Origin: an uncultured Roseovarius sp.
GTDB taxonomy: Bacteria > Pseudomonadota > Alphaproteobacteria > Rhodobacterales > Rhodobacteraceae
Direction: 5' to 3'
DNA length: 64,000 bases
Assembly: GCA_934501475.1 (NCBI GenBank)
Contig: CAKSUL010000001.1
Span: forward strand, 20,846 to 84,845
Below, one piece after another: positions 36,271 through 45,935 of this stretch; the stretch's first letter is position 1, and every line of letters begins with the position of its first letter. A program made the position numbers and the translations under genes. The notes under the pieces were generated by a model. That model worked only from the letters and a program-made list of their open reading frames with translations. It was not told where the DNA came from and searched no databases.

Positions 36271-36285
36271 TTAAGGCTGCCTTAA
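36271..36285 (+). promoter_or_regulatory. CtrA-type binding site at cckA
   Basis: TTAA-GGCTGCC-TTAA is an exact TTAA-N7-TTAA, the CtrA recognition pattern of alphaproteobacteria, ending 13 bp before the predicted cckA start. CckA drives CtrA phosphorylation, so this would be feedback within the pathway. The proximity to the start codon suggests repression or a start further downstream. Confidence 0.6.
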
Positions 36286-36298
36286 ACCTTATGGTTCA

Positions 36299-38644
36299 TT
36301 GATCAGGGAACCGAACTGGATTTACGGGAACCTGCGCTTGACCTTTGTTTCGCCCTCTTTGCACCCGTTTCGACGCGCTGTCGGGCATTTGCGCCCGCGC
36401 GCCGGGCTTGTCGCGCTGGCTGCGATGCTGTTTGGCGGGGCCGCTGCGCTGGTCGGGGATGTCATGGCGCGGGCGCTGCTGTTTGGTATGGCGGGCGTGC
36501 TCGGGGCGGCGACGTTCTGGATCGCGGGCGCGGCCTATCTGGCACAGCAGCAAGGCAAACGCGCCGTTGCCATGGTGCGGGACATGATTTTCCATGACGT
36601 GGTGCCGGGGATCCTTACCCGCGCTGACGGGGCCATATCATGCTGTAATCAGGCCGCGCAAAAGGCGTTTGGCGCCGACCGGGCACAGACCCTTGCCGGG
36701 GCGCTGCAATCGCTGGTGGCCAACCCCGGCGCGCTTCTTTACCGGCTGGAAAGCCGGGCTGCCGCGACCGGATCGGCGCATGAGGATGTGGTGATGCGCA
36801 GCGGGCATGTGCGCCTTGGCGTGCACCGCGTCGGGACCGATCAGTTCCTGTGGCGTATCGAACAGGCCGGCGATCTGGTCCCACGGCGTGCTGATCCGGT
36901 GCCGTTGCCGATGCTGACGGTGGGGCGGCATAACGCGGTGCTGTTCATGAATGCCGCCGCGCGCGATCTGATCGGGGAACGGGCGCGCACCCTGGACCGG
37001 ATCTGCCCGAGACAGCCGCTGAGATCCGGGCAGATCAATGATATCAGCACCGCAGAGGGACTCAAATCATGCCTCGTGGTCGAGCTCGAGGGCGTGGCAG
37101 GGCGGCGAGAGGTGTTCCTGTTGCCCGGTATCGCCGCCACCGAACGCCAACCGGATGGCTGGGCGTTTTTCGATGAGTTGCCGGTTCCGCTGCTGAAACT
37201 GGCCCGCAACGGCGATATACAATTGTCGAACCGCCCCGCGCGCGACCTGCTGGCGTGTGATGGCTGCAATGGCTGCAATTGCACATCCCTGGCCGATCTT
37301 CTTGAGGGGTTGGGCCGCTCGATCGCCGACTGGCTTGAGGATGCCGCTCTGGGGCGGGGCAGTGTGCATTCGGAATTCCTGCGTGTGCGTCACGCCGAAA
37401 CCGAGACCTTCGTTCAGGTCACCCTGAACCGCGCCACCGAAGACGGCGTGCCGGTCCTGATCGCGGTTCTCAGTGATGCGACCGAACTCAAATCGCTTGA
37501 GGCGCAATTCGTCCAGAGCCAGAAAATGCAGGCGATCGGTCAGTTGGCCGGCGGTGTCGCGCATGATTTCAACAACCTCCTGACGGCCATTTCAGGGCAT
37601 TGTGACCTGTTGCTGTTGCGCCATGACCAGGGCGATTCGGATTATGGCGATCTCTTGCAGATCAACCAGAATGCCAATCGCGCCGCGTCACTGGTCAATC
37701 AGCTGCTGGCCTATTCGCGCAAACAGACCCTGCGCCCCGAGGTGATGGACCTGCGCGATGCCCTGTCGGATCTGACCCATCTGCTGAACCGGCTGGTGGG
37801 GGAAAAGGTCCTCCTGTCGCTCAGGCATGATCCGACGCTATGGTCGATCCGCGCCGACAAGCGGCAATTGGAACAGGTGGTCATGAACCTTGTCGTCAAT
37901 GCACGCGATGCCATGCCCGACGGGGGCGAAATCACCATCCGCACCGAAAACCTGACACTGCAACAACCGCTGGCGCGGGATCGTGTGGTGGTGGCGCCGG
38001 GGCGTTATGTCCAGGTGCGTGTCTCGGACAAGGGCACCGGCATTGCACCGGACAAGCTGCCCAAGGTGTTCGAGCCGTTCTTCACCACCAAGCGGACCGG
38101 AGAGGGGACAGGTCTGGGCCTGTCAACGGCCTATGGGATCGTCAAACAGAGTGGCGGTTTCATCTTTGTCGACAGCGAACCCGGAAAGGGCAGTGATTTC
38201 CTGCTGATGTTCCCGGCCCATGACGCGGTTGCAGAGGTTCCGAAACTGCCAGCCAGGGAAAAGGCACCGCAAACCCCTGTCGAGGGGGTTGTCCTGCTGG
38301 TCGAGGATGAGGCCCCGGTGCGCGCCTTTGCCTCGCGGGCGCTTCAGCTGCGCGGTTTCACCGTGCTCGAGGCCGAATCGGCCGAAGATGCGCTGGAACT
38401 GTTGCAGGACGAAAGCCTGACGGTGGATGTTTTCGTGACCGATGTGGTGATGCCCGGCCGGGATGGGCCCAGTTGGGTGCAGGAGGCGCTGAAATCGCGC
38501 CCGCAGGTCAGTGTGGTCTTCGTCTCGGGCTATGCCGAAGAGGATTTCGGCGACACGCAGGCGCGCATTCCGAATTCCGTTTTCCTGCCCAAGCCGTTTT
38601 CCCTGACCGATCTCACCGATGTCGTGCAGCGTCAACTGGGCTGA
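36299..38644 (+). CDS. cckA: cell-cycle hybrid histidine kinase CckA
   Basis: 781 residues if the TTG at 36299 is the start, which lacks a ribosome-binding site and is uncertain. Two membrane helices (about 38-55 and 60-80) precede PAS-like sensing regions, then a HisKA domain with phospho-acceptor H422 in GGVAHDFNNLLTAISGH, an HATPase domain (NLVVNARDAMPDGGE, EPFFTTKRTGEGTGLGLS) and a receiver domain with D715 in VTDVVMPGRDG. CckA phosphorylates ChpT and thus CtrA, governing motility, gene transfer agents and quorum-linked traits in Rhodobacterales. A cysteine cluster C320-x2-C-x2-C-x-C328 lies in the PAS region. The 3' end overlaps the opposing sulfotransferase gene by 13 bp. Confidence 0.94.
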   Translation: MIREPNWIYGNLRLTFVSPSLHPFRRAVGHLRPRAGLVALAAMLFGGAAALVGDVMARALLFGMAGVLGAATFWIAGAAYLAQQQGKRAVAMVRDMIFHDVVPGILTRADGAISCCNQAAQKAFGADRAQTLAGALQSLVANPGALLYRLESRAAATGSAHEDVVMRSGHVRLGVHRVGTDQFLWRIEQAGDLVPRRADPVPLPMLTVGRHNAVLFMNAAARDLIGERARTLDRICPRQPLRSGQINDISTAEGLKSCLVVELEGVAGRREVFLLPGIAATERQPDGWAFFDELPVPLLKLARNGDIQLSNRPARDLLACDGCNGCNCTSLADLLEGLGRSIADWLEDAALGRGSVHSEFLRVRHAETETFVQVTLNRATEDGVPVLIAVLSDATELKSLEAQFVQSQKMQAIGQLAGGVAHDFNNLLTAISGHCDLLLLRHDQGDSDYGDLLQINQNANRAASLVNQLLAYSRKQTLRPEVMDLRDALSDLTHLLNRLVGEKVLLSLRHDPTLWSIRADKRQLEQVVMNLVVNARDAMPDGGEITIRTENLTLQQPLARDRVVVAPGRYVQVRVSDKGTGIAPDKLPKVFEPFFTTKRTGEGTGLGLSTAYGIVKQSGGFIFVDSEPGKGSDFLLMFPAHDAVAEVPKLPAREKAPQTPVEGVVLLVEDEAPVRAFASRALQLRGFTVLEAESAEDALELLQDESLTVDVFVTDVVMPGRDGPSWVQEALKSRPQVSVVFVSGYAEEDFGDTQARIPNSVFLPKPFSLTDLTDVVQRQLG

Positions 38645-39276
38645 GGTTTTGGCGCGGGGGGCGGTGCACGATAGGTGCCGCCGGGGCCGATACTGTCCCA
38701 AAGATCGAACTCATGGGCGTATTTGCGTCGCAGCCTCGCGTCGGTCTCATCGCTCAGTTCCAGCGCGGCGGGAGGGGAGGCGTTCATCCGATCGGTTCTG
38801 AGCGCGCATCCGATCCGATCTTCCAGAAATCGCTGCAACTCGTCGGGCTCTTCATAGCGAAACAGATGCGTGACCGCAGTGCCATTGCGCTGTGGTTCAA
38901 GAAACTTGGCCTGCGAGCCGACATTGGCGAAACCGGGCGTCTGGCCCATCATGTAAGCACTGACAAACGCGTCAAAGCTCATGTCATGGGTGGCATTCGG
39001 CTTTCCCTGCATGAACGGGCGCTGGCGATAGCGATACCAACTGCCCAGCCAGCTGACCGGCTCGCGCATCACGGCCATCACCTCGATGCCGTCGCCGATG
39101 AATTTCTCGAGCGCGGGGCGAAAGAACCGGTTGTAGCGAAACACCGGCGCATGTTTCAATTCGGGCGGGTCGGTGATGACCATGCTCGCATGCGGGGCCA
39201 GCGCGGCCTGATAGGCTGTGGTCCCGGTCTTGGGCATCGACAGAAACACCAGTTTCTGTTTTGCAAATACCAGCAT
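38632..39276 (-). CDS. sulfotransferase family protein
   Basis: 214 residues. The PAPS 5'-phosphosulfate loop is SMPKTGTTAYQAAL (about 13-26) and the 3'-phosphate contact is VMREPVSWLGSWYR (about 67-80), both typical of bacterial sulfotransferases and heparan-type relatives. No signal peptide or membrane segment. The C-terminus is Pro-rich (RAPPPAPKPQPS). Substrate unknown; exopolysaccharide or lipid sulfation are possibilities. It converges with and overlaps cckA by 13 bp and diverges from recA. Confidence 0.87.
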   Translation of the reverse strand: MLVFAKQKLVFLSMPKTGTTAYQAALAPHASMVITDPPELKHAPVFRYNRFFRPALEKFIGDGIEVMAVMREPVSWLGSWYRYRQRPFMQGKPNATHDMSFDAFVSAYMMGQTPGFANVGSQAKFLEPQRNGTAVTHLFRYEEPDELQRFLEDRIGCALRTDRMNASPPAALELSDETDARLRRKYAHEFDLWDSIGPGGTYRAPPPAPKPQPS

Positions 39277-39369
39277 TTCAACGAAACTCCGCTTTCTGCC
39301 CCTGCATCCTGGCAGGCGTAAACCACTCTTTAACCCTTATGAGAAAAACTGGGCTGACAAACAATCCTC

Positions 39370-39398
39370 TTGTAATGTTCTCATTTTGTCCGCATAAG
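39370..39398 (+). promoter_or_regulatory. recA promoter
   Basis: TTGTAA (39370-39375) and CATAAG (39393-39398) are spaced by 17 bp, giving a plausible vegetative promoter about 75 bp before the recA start. It is bracketed by LexA-type sites. Confidence 0.5.
39377..39391 (+). promoter_or_regulatory. degenerate second LexA-type box inside the recA promoter
   Basis: GTTC-TCATTTT-GTCC matches GTTC-N7-GTTC with one mismatch and lies in the spacer of the proposed recA promoter. Confidence 0.35.
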
Positions 39399-39403
39399 AT
39401 TGA

Positions 39404-39418
39404 GAACAGGTCGTGAAC
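39404..39418 (+). promoter_or_regulatory. LexA (SOS) box of recA
   Basis: GAAC-AGGTCGT-GAAC is an exact GAAC-N7-GAAC, the alphaproteobacterial LexA recognition pattern, placed just downstream of the proposed -10 and 54 bp before the recA ATG, where repression of initiation is expected. Confidence 0.75.
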
Positions 39419-39471
39419 ATCAAGCAGCGATTGCCGCCCATGGCAGGCTGTGAAATAAGGGTAGGGAAACA

Positions 39472-40557
39472 ATGGCAACGGCAGATCTCTTGACAATGGA
39501 CAACAAGAAAAGCGCAGACAAGCAGAAGGCGCTGGACAGCGCCCTGGCACAGATCGAACGGCAGTTCGGCAAGGGTTCGATCATGAAGATGGGCGCCAAT
39601 GCCATTCAGGATATCGAATCGACATCGACCGGATCGCTGGGGCTGGATATCGCCCTTGGGATCGGCGGGCTGCCCATCGGGCGGATCATCGAGATTTATG
39701 GCCCCGAAAGCTCGGGCAAGACGACGCTGGCCCTGCATTGCGTTGCTGAGCAGCAGAAAAAGGGCGGGGTTTGCGCCTTTGTCGATGCGGAACATGCGCT
39801 CGATCCGCAATATGCCCGCAAACTGGGCGTCGATCTGGATGAGTTGCTGATTTCCCAGCCCGATACGGGAGAGCAATCGCTGGAGATCGTGGACACGCTG
39901 GTGCGGTCGGGGGCGGTCAGCATGATCGTGGTCGATTCCGTCGCGGCGCTGACCCCGAAATCCGAACTCGAGGGCGAAATGGGCGATGCCAGCGTCGGGG
40001 TTCATGCCCGCCTGATGAGCCAGGCCATGCGCAAACTGACCGGCTCGATCAGCCGCAGCAAATGCACGGTGATCTTCATCAACCAGATCCGCATGAAGAT
40101 CGGCGTCATGTTCGGCAGCCCCGAGACGACGACCGGCGGCAATGCCCTGAAATTCTATAGTTCCGTGCGCCTGGATATCCGCCGGATCGGCGCGCTGAAG
40201 GATCGCGATGAGATCGTCGGCAACGCCACCCGCGTCAAGGTGGTCAAGAACAAGGTCGCCCCGCCGTTCAAGCAGGTGGAATTCGACATCATGTATGGTG
40301 AAGGCATCTCGAAGATGGGTGAGCTGCTGGATCTAGGCGTCAAGGCGGGCGTGGTCGAAAAATCCGGCAGCTGGTTCAGCTATGGGGATGAGCGGATCGG
40401 CCAGGGCCGCGAGAATGCCAAGAGTTTTCTGAAGGAAAACAGCCGGATCGCGCTGGAGATCGAGGACAAGATCAGGGCCGCGCATGGTCTGGATTTTGAA
40501 ATGCCGCCCGAGGAAAAGGTGAAGGCGTCAGAAGACGATGATATTCTGGAGGCGTGA
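39472..40557 (+). CDS. recA: recombinase RecA
   Basis: 361 residues. Walker A is GPESSGKT (about 77-84); [26 protein letters not shown] and the L2-region [25 protein letters not shown] are intact. Mediates homologous pairing and LexA self-cleavage. An acidic C-terminal tail (EDDDILEA) is present. Upstream LexA box and downstream intrinsic terminator show a self-standing SOS-regulated unit. Confidence 0.99.
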   Translation: MATADLLTMDNKKSADKQKALDSALAQIERQFGKGSIMKMGANAIQDIESTSTGSLGLDIALGIGGLPIGRIIEIYGPESSGKTTLALHCVAEQQKKGGVCAFVDAEHALDPQYARKLGVDLDELLISQPDTGEQSLEIVDTLVRSGAVSMIVVDSVAALTPKSELEGEMGDASVGVHARLMSQAMRKLTGSISRSKCTVIFINQIRMKIGVMFGSPETTTGGNALKFYSSVRLDIRRIGALKDRDEIVGNATRVKVVKNKVAPPFKQVEFDIMYGEGISKMGELLDLGVKAGVVEKSGSWFSYGDERIGQGRENAKSFLKENSRIALEIEDKIRAAHGLDFEMPPEEKVKASEDDDILEA

Positions 40558-40583
40558 CGCGCCGCCGGACCGGATGAAATGAC

Positions 40584-40611
40584 GAAAGCCCGGACCCGGT
40601 TCCGGGCTTTC
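40584..40611 (+). terminator. intrinsic terminator of recA
   Basis: GAAAGCCCGGA / TCCGGGCTTTC, a perfect 11-bp stem around a 6-nt loop, starting 27 nt after the recA stop; the stem itself ends in CTTTC followed by TTG. Confidence 0.75.
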
Positions 40612-40672
40612 TTGCGGTGGACATGAGGGCATCGGACGGCTAGAGCAGACGGGTGATCCTTGGCAGCGAACG

Positions 40673-40690
40673 CCCCCCGGATCCGGGGGG
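40673..40690. repeat. 18-bp perfect palindrome upstream of alaS
   Basis: CCCCCCGGATCCGGGGGG is fully self-complementary and lies 75 bp before the alaS start. Role unknown: it might act as a leader hairpin or be incidental in this GC-rich genome. Confidence 0.7.
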
Positions 40691-40764
40691 ATCCGGCTGT
40701 AACAGGGGCCATGAACCGCCAACGCCATTGCACCATCCGCCGCTTCCAGTCTGAAAGACCCTTC

Positions 40765-43431
40765 ATGCCAACGCTGAACGAAATCCGCTCGACTTTTCTG
40801 AATTTTTTTGAACAGCACGATCACCGCGTCGTTGAAAGCTCACCCTTGGTGCCGCGCAACGATCCGACCTTGATGTTCACCAATTCGGGGATGGTGCAAT
40901 TCAAGAACTGCTTTACCGGGGTCGAGCACCGCGATTATGTGCGCGCGGTCACATCCCAGAAATGCGTGCGCGCGGGGGGCAAGCACAACGATCTGGACAA
41001 TGTCGGATATACCGCGCGCCACCACACCTTTTTCGAAATGCTGGGAAATTTCAGCTTTGGTGATTATTTCAAGGAACAGGCGATCCCCTATGCATGGGAT
41101 CTGCTGACCAAGGAATTCGAACTGGACAAGTCAAAGCTGCTGGTCACGGTCTATCACACCGATGATGAGGCGGCGGAGATCTGGAAGAAATACGCCGGGC
41201 TCAGCGATGACCGGATCATCCGTATCGCGAGTGATGACAATTTCTGGTCGATGGGTCCGACCGGCCCCTGCGGCCCCTGCACCGAGATTTTCTATGACCA
41301 CGGCCCCGACATCTGGGGTGGCCCCCCCGGCAGCGCCGAAGAGGATGGCGATCGCTTCATCGAGATCTGGAACCTCGTTTTCATGCAGTATGAGCGGTTC
41401 GAGGATGGCACGCAGCGCGATCTGGACATGCAGTCGATCGACACCGGCATGGGGCTGGAGCGGATCGGCGCGCTGTTGCAGGGCAAGCACGACAATTACG
41501 ACACCGACCTCATGCGCTACCTGATCGAGGCCAGCGCGCATGCCACCAATGTCGATCCTGACGGCGCGGGCAATGTGCATCATCGCGTGATCGCCGATCA
41601 CCTCAGATCTTCGTCGTTTCTGATCGCCGATGGCGTGATGCCCAGCAATGAGGGGCGCGGTTATGTGCTGCGCCGGATCATGCGGCGCGCCATGCGCCAT
41701 GCGCATTTGCTGGGCGCGCAGGATCCGGTGATGTATCGGCTGGTGCCTGCGCTGGTCGCACAGATGGGGCAGGCGTTTCCGGAACTGGGGCGCGCGCAAC
41801 CGCTGATCGAAGAGACGCTGCAACTTGAGGAAACCCGCTTCAAACAGACACTTGAGCGGGGGTTGCGCCTGCTGGATGATGAACTGGCGGCCTTGCCCGA
41901 GGATGCGGCCTTGCCCGGTGAGACGGCATTCAAGCTGTATGACACGTTCGGGTTTCCGCTGGATCTGACGCAGGATGCGCTGCGTGAAAAGGGCCGCGCG
42001 GTGGATACGGGCGGGTTTGACAGCGCCATGGCCGCGCAAAAGGCCATGGCGCGCGCGGCCTGGTCCGGTTCGGGCGAGGCGGCGGATGCGGCGGTCTGGT
42101 TCGACATTGCCGAACAGCACGGCGCCAGTGAATTCCTGGGCTATGACACCGAAACCGCCGAGGGGCAGATCGTCGCGCTGGTACAGGACGCGGCGGCCGT
42201 GCAGGCCGCGGGCAAGGGGGAGACGGTGCAGATCGTTCTGAACCAGACGCCGTTTTACGCCGAATCCGGCGGGCAGGTGGGTGACGCCGGGGTGATCCGC
42301 ACCGAAACCGGCCGCGCCAGGGTGAGCGACACGCGCAAGGTGGCCGGCGTCGTCATTCACATCGGCGAGGTTGTCGAAGGTGAGTTGCGCCGCAGCCAGG
42401 CCGCGGTTCTCGAGGTCGATCACGCGCGGCGCAGCGCCATCCGCGCCAACCATTCCGCGACGCATCTGTTGCATGAGGCCCTGCGCCAGGCCCTGGGCGA
42501 TCATGTCTCACAGCGCGGCAGCCTGAATGCGGCGGACCGTCTGCGCTTTGACTTCAGCCACGCCAAGGCTCTGACCGCGGATGAGATGCGTCGCGTCGAG
42601 CATGAGGTCAACGCCCATATCCGTCAGAATGCGCCGGTTGAAACGCGGGTCATGTCGCCCGATGATGCGCGCGATCTGGGTGCGCAGGCCCTGTTCGGTG
42701 AGAAATACGGCGATGAGGTGCGCGTCGTGTCGATGGGCCGCGAGGCAGGCTCGGGCAAGGGGGCTGACGGGCAGACCTATTCGCTGGAATTATGCGGCGG
42801 CACGCATGTGGCGCAGACCGGCGATATCGGCCTGTTCGTCATGCTGGGTGACTCTGCCTCAAGTTCGGGCGTGCGCCGGATCGAGGCGCTGACCGGGGCG
42901 GAGGCGTTTCGCCATCTCAGCGCTCAGGATCAACGCGTTGCCGCCATCGCCGGTGATCTCAAGGCCCGCCCGGAGGAGGTGGTGGCCCGCGTGCGCGCCC
43001 TGATGGACGAGCGCAAGGCGCTGAGCAACGAGGTGGCGCAATTGCGCCGCGAACTGGCCATGGCCGGTGGCGCGGGTCAGGGCGATGCGGGGGGCGTCGC
43101 GCGCGATGTGAACGGCGTGGCCTTCGTGGCGCAGGTTCTGTCGGGCGTATCGGGCAAGGATCTGCCATCGCTGATCGACGAGCATAAGTCGCGGATCGGC
43201 TCGGGCGCGGTGCTGTTGATTGCCGATACCGGGGGCAAGGCGGCGGTGGCCGCAGGTGTCACCGATGACATGTTGGCGCGGGTCTCGGCCGTTGACATGG
43301 TCAAGGCCGCAGTGGCCGAACTGGGCGGAAAGGGCGGCGGTGGCCGCCCCGACATGGCCCAGGGCGGCGGCAAGGACGCCAGCAACGCCGACGCCGCAAT
43401 CGCCGCGGCCGAGGCCCTGATCAAAGGATAA
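40765..43431 (+). CDS. alaS: alanyl-tRNA synthetase AlaS
   Basis: 888 residues from the ATG at 40765 ([11 protein letters not shown]); a 35-codon upstream extension is rejected because it contains the palindrome and is not AlaS-like. The class II catalytic core ([33 protein letters not shown]), editing-domain zinc ligands in [12 protein letters not shown] and [12 protein letters not shown], and a C-terminal C-Ala region are all present. Gene order recA-alaS is seen in many bacteria. Confidence 0.98.
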   Translation: MPTLNEIRSTFLNFFEQHDHRVVESSPLVPRNDPTLMFTNSGMVQFKNCFTGVEHRDYVRAVTSQKCVRAGGKHNDLDNVGYTARHHTFFEMLGNFSFGDYFKEQAIPYAWDLLTKEFELDKSKLLVTVYHTDDEAAEIWKKYAGLSDDRIIRIASDDNFWSMGPTGPCGPCTEIFYDHGPDIWGGPPGSAEEDGDRFIEIWNLVFMQYERFEDGTQRDLDMQSIDTGMGLERIGALLQGKHDNYDTDLMRYLIEASAHATNVDPDGAGNVHHRVIADHLRSSSFLIADGVMPSNEGRGYVLRRIMRRAMRHAHLLGAQDPVMYRLVPALVAQMGQAFPELGRAQPLIEETLQLEETRFKQTLERGLRLLDDELAALPEDAALPGETAFKLYDTFGFPLDLTQDALREKGRAVDTGGFDSAMAAQKAMARAAWSGSGEAADAAVWFDIAEQHGASEFLGYDTETAEGQIVALVQDAAAVQAAGKGETVQIVLNQTPFYAESGGQVGDAGVIRTETGRARVSDTRKVAGVVIHIGEVVEGELRRSQAAVLEVDHARRSAIRANHSATHLLHEALRQALGDHVSQRGSLNAADRLRFDFSHAKALTADEMRRVEHEVNAHIRQNAPVETRVMSPDDARDLGAQALFGEKYGDEVRVVSMGREAGSGKGADGQTYSLELCGGTHVAQTGDIGLFVMLGDSASSSGVRRIEALTGAEAFRHLSAQDQRVAAIAGDLKARPEEVVARVRALMDERKALSNEVAQLRRELAMAGGAGQGDAGGVARDVNGVAFVAQVLSGVSGKDLPSLIDEHKSRIGSGAVLLIADTGGKAAVAAGVTDDMLARVSAVDMVKAAVAELGGKGGGGRPDMAQGGGKDASNADAAIAAAEALIKG

Positions 43432-43437
43432 GATACC

Positions 43438-43725
43438 ATGCCCGCACTCTGGATTGGCCATGTCACCGTCACCGACGAAGAGGCCTATGGGAAATACGCC
43501 GCCCTTGCCGGGCCTGCCATCGCCGCCCATGGGGGACGGTTCATCGCCCGCGGCGGGCGCTATGTCCAGCTTGAGGGCAAGGAGCGTCCGCGCAATGTGG
43601 TCGCACGTTTTGACAGCGTCGAGGCGGCTGAAGCCTGCTATCACTCGCCCGAATACCAGCAGGCGCTGAGCCATGCGCGCGGGGCGTCCGAGCGTGAGTT
43701 GCTGATCGTCGAAACGACCGAGTGA
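43438..43725 (+). CDS. DUF1330 family protein
   Basis: 95 residues, 6 nt after alaS, so the same operon. Fits the dimeric alpha-beta barrel DUF1330 family: MPALWIGHVTVTDEEAYGKYA, FIARGGRYVQLEG, VARFDSVEAAEACYHSPEYQ and a final LLIVETTE strand. Biochemical role unknown. Confidence 0.9.
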   Translation: MPALWIGHVTVTDEEAYGKYAALAGPAIAAHGGRFIARGGRYVQLEGKERPRNVVARFDSVEAAEACYHSPEYQQALSHARGASERELLIVETTE

Positions 43726-43868
43726 CCTTTATCTGCGCCGGAACGGATTGGTTCTGCTGTTGCAATATCCGGCGGTCTATCGCGAGGATGAAAAGCTGGA
43801 AAAAGCCGGGCACGTGCTGATGCGGCAGGTCGTCTGCAGATAGTCAAAACGTTGTGCCAGATGCAAGA

Positions 43869-43892
43869 ACGGCGCCCCCTCAGGGACGCCGT
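43869..43892. terminator. hairpin between the DUF1330 and typA genes
   Basis: ACGGCG (43869-43874) pairs with CGCCGT (43887-43892), with a possible inner CCC/GGG pairing. On the plus strand it is followed by AAAAGTATTTAT. It lies in the 217-bp convergent gap and may end one or both messages. Confidence 0.4.
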
Positions 43893-43942
43893 AAAAGTAT
43901 TTATATCAACCTATTGCCGGATCAAGTTGATGTATCTCGGGC

Positions 43943-45763
43943 TCAGGCGGTCTTAGCGTTTCGCTTGCGTTCATGCGGGTCGAGATAGCGTTTGCGCAGC
44001 CGGATCGCGTTGGGTGTCACTTCGACCAGCTCATCGTCGTCGATATAGGCGATCGCCTCTTCCAGGCTCATGGTGATCGGCGTGGTCAGGCGCACGGCCT
44101 CATCCGTGCCCGAGGCGCGCACGTTGGTCAGCTTCTTGCCCTTCAGCGGGTTCACCTCGAGATCGTTCTCGCGGCTGTGTTCCCCGATGATCATGCCGGT
44201 ATAGATCTTGGCCTGCGGCCCGATGAACATGCGGCCACGCTCTTCGAGGTTCCACAGCGCATAGGCCACGGATTCACCGTTTTCCATCGAGATCAGAACC
44301 CCGGCGCGCCGGCCCGGAATCGGCCCCTTGTGCGGGGCCCAGCTGTGAAACACGCGGTTCAACACACCCGTGCCGCGCGTATCGGTCAGGAATTCACCAT
44401 GATAGCCGATCAAGCCGCGCGAGGGCACATGCGCGATGATCCGTGTCTTGCCGGCGCCCGCGGGCTTCATCTCGGTCATTTCGCCACGGCGCGGGCCGGT
44501 CAGTTTCTCGATCACCACGCCGGCATATGTGTCGTCGACATCGACGGTGACCTCTTCGATGGGCTCGAGGCGTTCGCCGTTTTCGCCCTCGCGCATCAGA
44601 ACCTGGGGGCGCGATACGCTCAGCTCGAATCCTTCGCGGCGCATGTTCTCGATCAGGACGCCCATCTGCAATTCGCCGCGCCCGGCCACTTCGAAGGCGT
44701 CGCCGCCGGGGGTGTCCGAGATCTTGATCGCCACGTTCGATTCGGCCTCCTTGTGCAGGCGGTCGCGGATGACGCGGCTTTGCACCTTCTTGCCGTCGCG
44801 CCCGGCGAGCGGGCTGTCATTGATGCCGAATGTGACGGTGATCGTCGGCGGGTCAATCGGCTGGGCCTCGATCGGGTCATCGACCGCAAGCGCGCAGATC
44901 GTGTCGGCCACGGTTGCCTTGGACATGCCGGCCAGGCTGACGATATCGCCGGCCTGTGCCTCTTCGATGTCCTGGCTGGCAAGGCCGCGGAACGCCTGGA
45001 TGCGGGTCACGCGGAACTGTTCAATCTTCTGGCCGATGCGGCTGAGGGCCTGCACGGTGGCGCCCACCTTGATATGGCCGCTTTCGACGCGCCCGGTCAG
45101 CAGGCGGCCGACAAACGGATCAGAGCCCAGTGTCGTGGCCAACATGCGGAAATCTTCGTCCTTGCGCATGATCTGGCGCGGAGCAGGGACGTGATTGACG
45201 ACCAGATCATAGAGCGCCGACAGATCCTTGCGCGGGCCGTTCAGCTCATGATCGGCCCAGCCCGAGCGCCCGGAGGCATACATATGCGGGAAATCCAGCT
45301 GATCGTCATCGGCGTCCAGGCTGGAGAACAGATCGAACACCTCGTTCAGGGCGCGGTCCGGTTCGGCGTCGGTCTTGTCGACCTTGTTCAGCACCACGAT
45401 CGGGCGCAGCCCAAGCGCGAGCGCCTTGGAGGTGACGAATTTGGTCTGCGGCATCGGCCCTTCGGCGGCATCCACCAGCAGAACGACACCGTCCACCATC
45501 GACAGGATACGCTCGACCTCACCGCCGAAATCGGCGTGGCCGGGCGTGTCGACGATATTGATGCGCGTGCCCTTCCAGACGACCGAGGTCGGCTTGGCAA
45601 AGATGGTGATGCCGCGCTCGCGCTCGATATCGTTGTTGTCCATGGCACGTTCGTCGACGTTCTGGTTGGCGCGGAAGGCGCCGGATTGTTTCAGAAGCTC
45701 ATCCACCAGCGTTGTCTTGCCGTGATCGACGTGAGCGATGATCGCAATATTGCGAAGGTCCAT
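43943..45763 (-). CDS. typA: ribosome-associated GTPase TypA/BipA
   Basis: 606 residues from the ATG at 45763 (AGGAA site 9 nt before); a 24-codon upstream extension is not supported. G1 is AHVDHGKTTLVDELL, G3 DTPGHADFGGEVER and G4 VLNKVDKTDA; EF-G-like domains II, III and V and the TypA-specific C-terminal domain follow, ending in a basic tail (RLRKRYLDPHERKRNAK). A translational GTPase needed for ribosome assembly or stress and cold growth in many bacteria. Confidence 0.98.
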   Translation of the reverse strand: MDLRNIAIIAHVDHGKTTLVDELLKQSGAFRANQNVDERAMDNNDIERERGITIFAKPTSVVWKGTRINIVDTPGHADFGGEVERILSMVDGVVLLVDAAEGPMPQTKFVTSKALALGLRPIVVLNKVDKTDAEPDRALNEVFDLFSSLDADDDQLDFPHMYASGRSGWADHELNGPRKDLSALYDLVVNHVPAPRQIMRKDEDFRMLATTLGSDPFVGRLLTGRVESGHIKVGATVQALSRIGQKIEQFRVTRIQAFRGLASQDIEEAQAGDIVSLAGMSKATVADTICALAVDDPIEAQPIDPPTITVTFGINDSPLAGRDGKKVQSRVIRDRLHKEAESNVAIKISDTPGGDAFEVAGRGELQMGVLIENMRREGFELSVSRPQVLMREGENGERLEPIEEVTVDVDDTYAGVVIEKLTGPRRGEMTEMKPAGAGKTRIIAHVPSRGLIGYHGEFLTDTRGTGVLNRVFHSWAPHKGPIPGRRAGVLISMENGESVAYALWNLEERGRMFIGPQAKIYTGMIIGEHSRENDLEVNPLKGKKLTNVRASGTDEAVRLTTPITMSLEEAIAYIDDDELVEVTPNAIRLRKRYLDPHERKRNAKTA

Positions 45764-45935
45764 ACGGGTTTTTCCTTGAAGCTTTTTCTGCGCCCTATAC
45801 GCGGACTGCGCGAATGACCATAGGAAATCCGCCAAATCCGCAGGGTTTCACGGGCGAGCGTGCCATCATCGCACTGTTATTCGTCCGCAGCCCAATCTAG
45901 GTGCCGCGCGTCGCGATTTTAAGTCCTGTCGCAGA

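Noticed and set aside
39298-39318. TAAA-N7-TTAAC near the sulfotransferase start as a CtrA site
   Set aside because: Only the second half matches; the first half does not fit TTAA.
43722-43842. Open frame after the DUF1330 gene reading LYLRRNGLVLLLQYPAVYRE...
   Set aside because: Protein-like composition but no start codon with a ribosome-binding site and no known homologue; might be a decayed gene end, not supportable.
43973-45817. Very long open frame (614 codons) antisense to typA, and similar long antisense frames over pepA, guaB, lnt and alaS
   Set aside because: These are mirror frames of high-GC coding sequence; they lack ribosome-binding sites and recognisable protein features, while the opposite strand encodes clear families.
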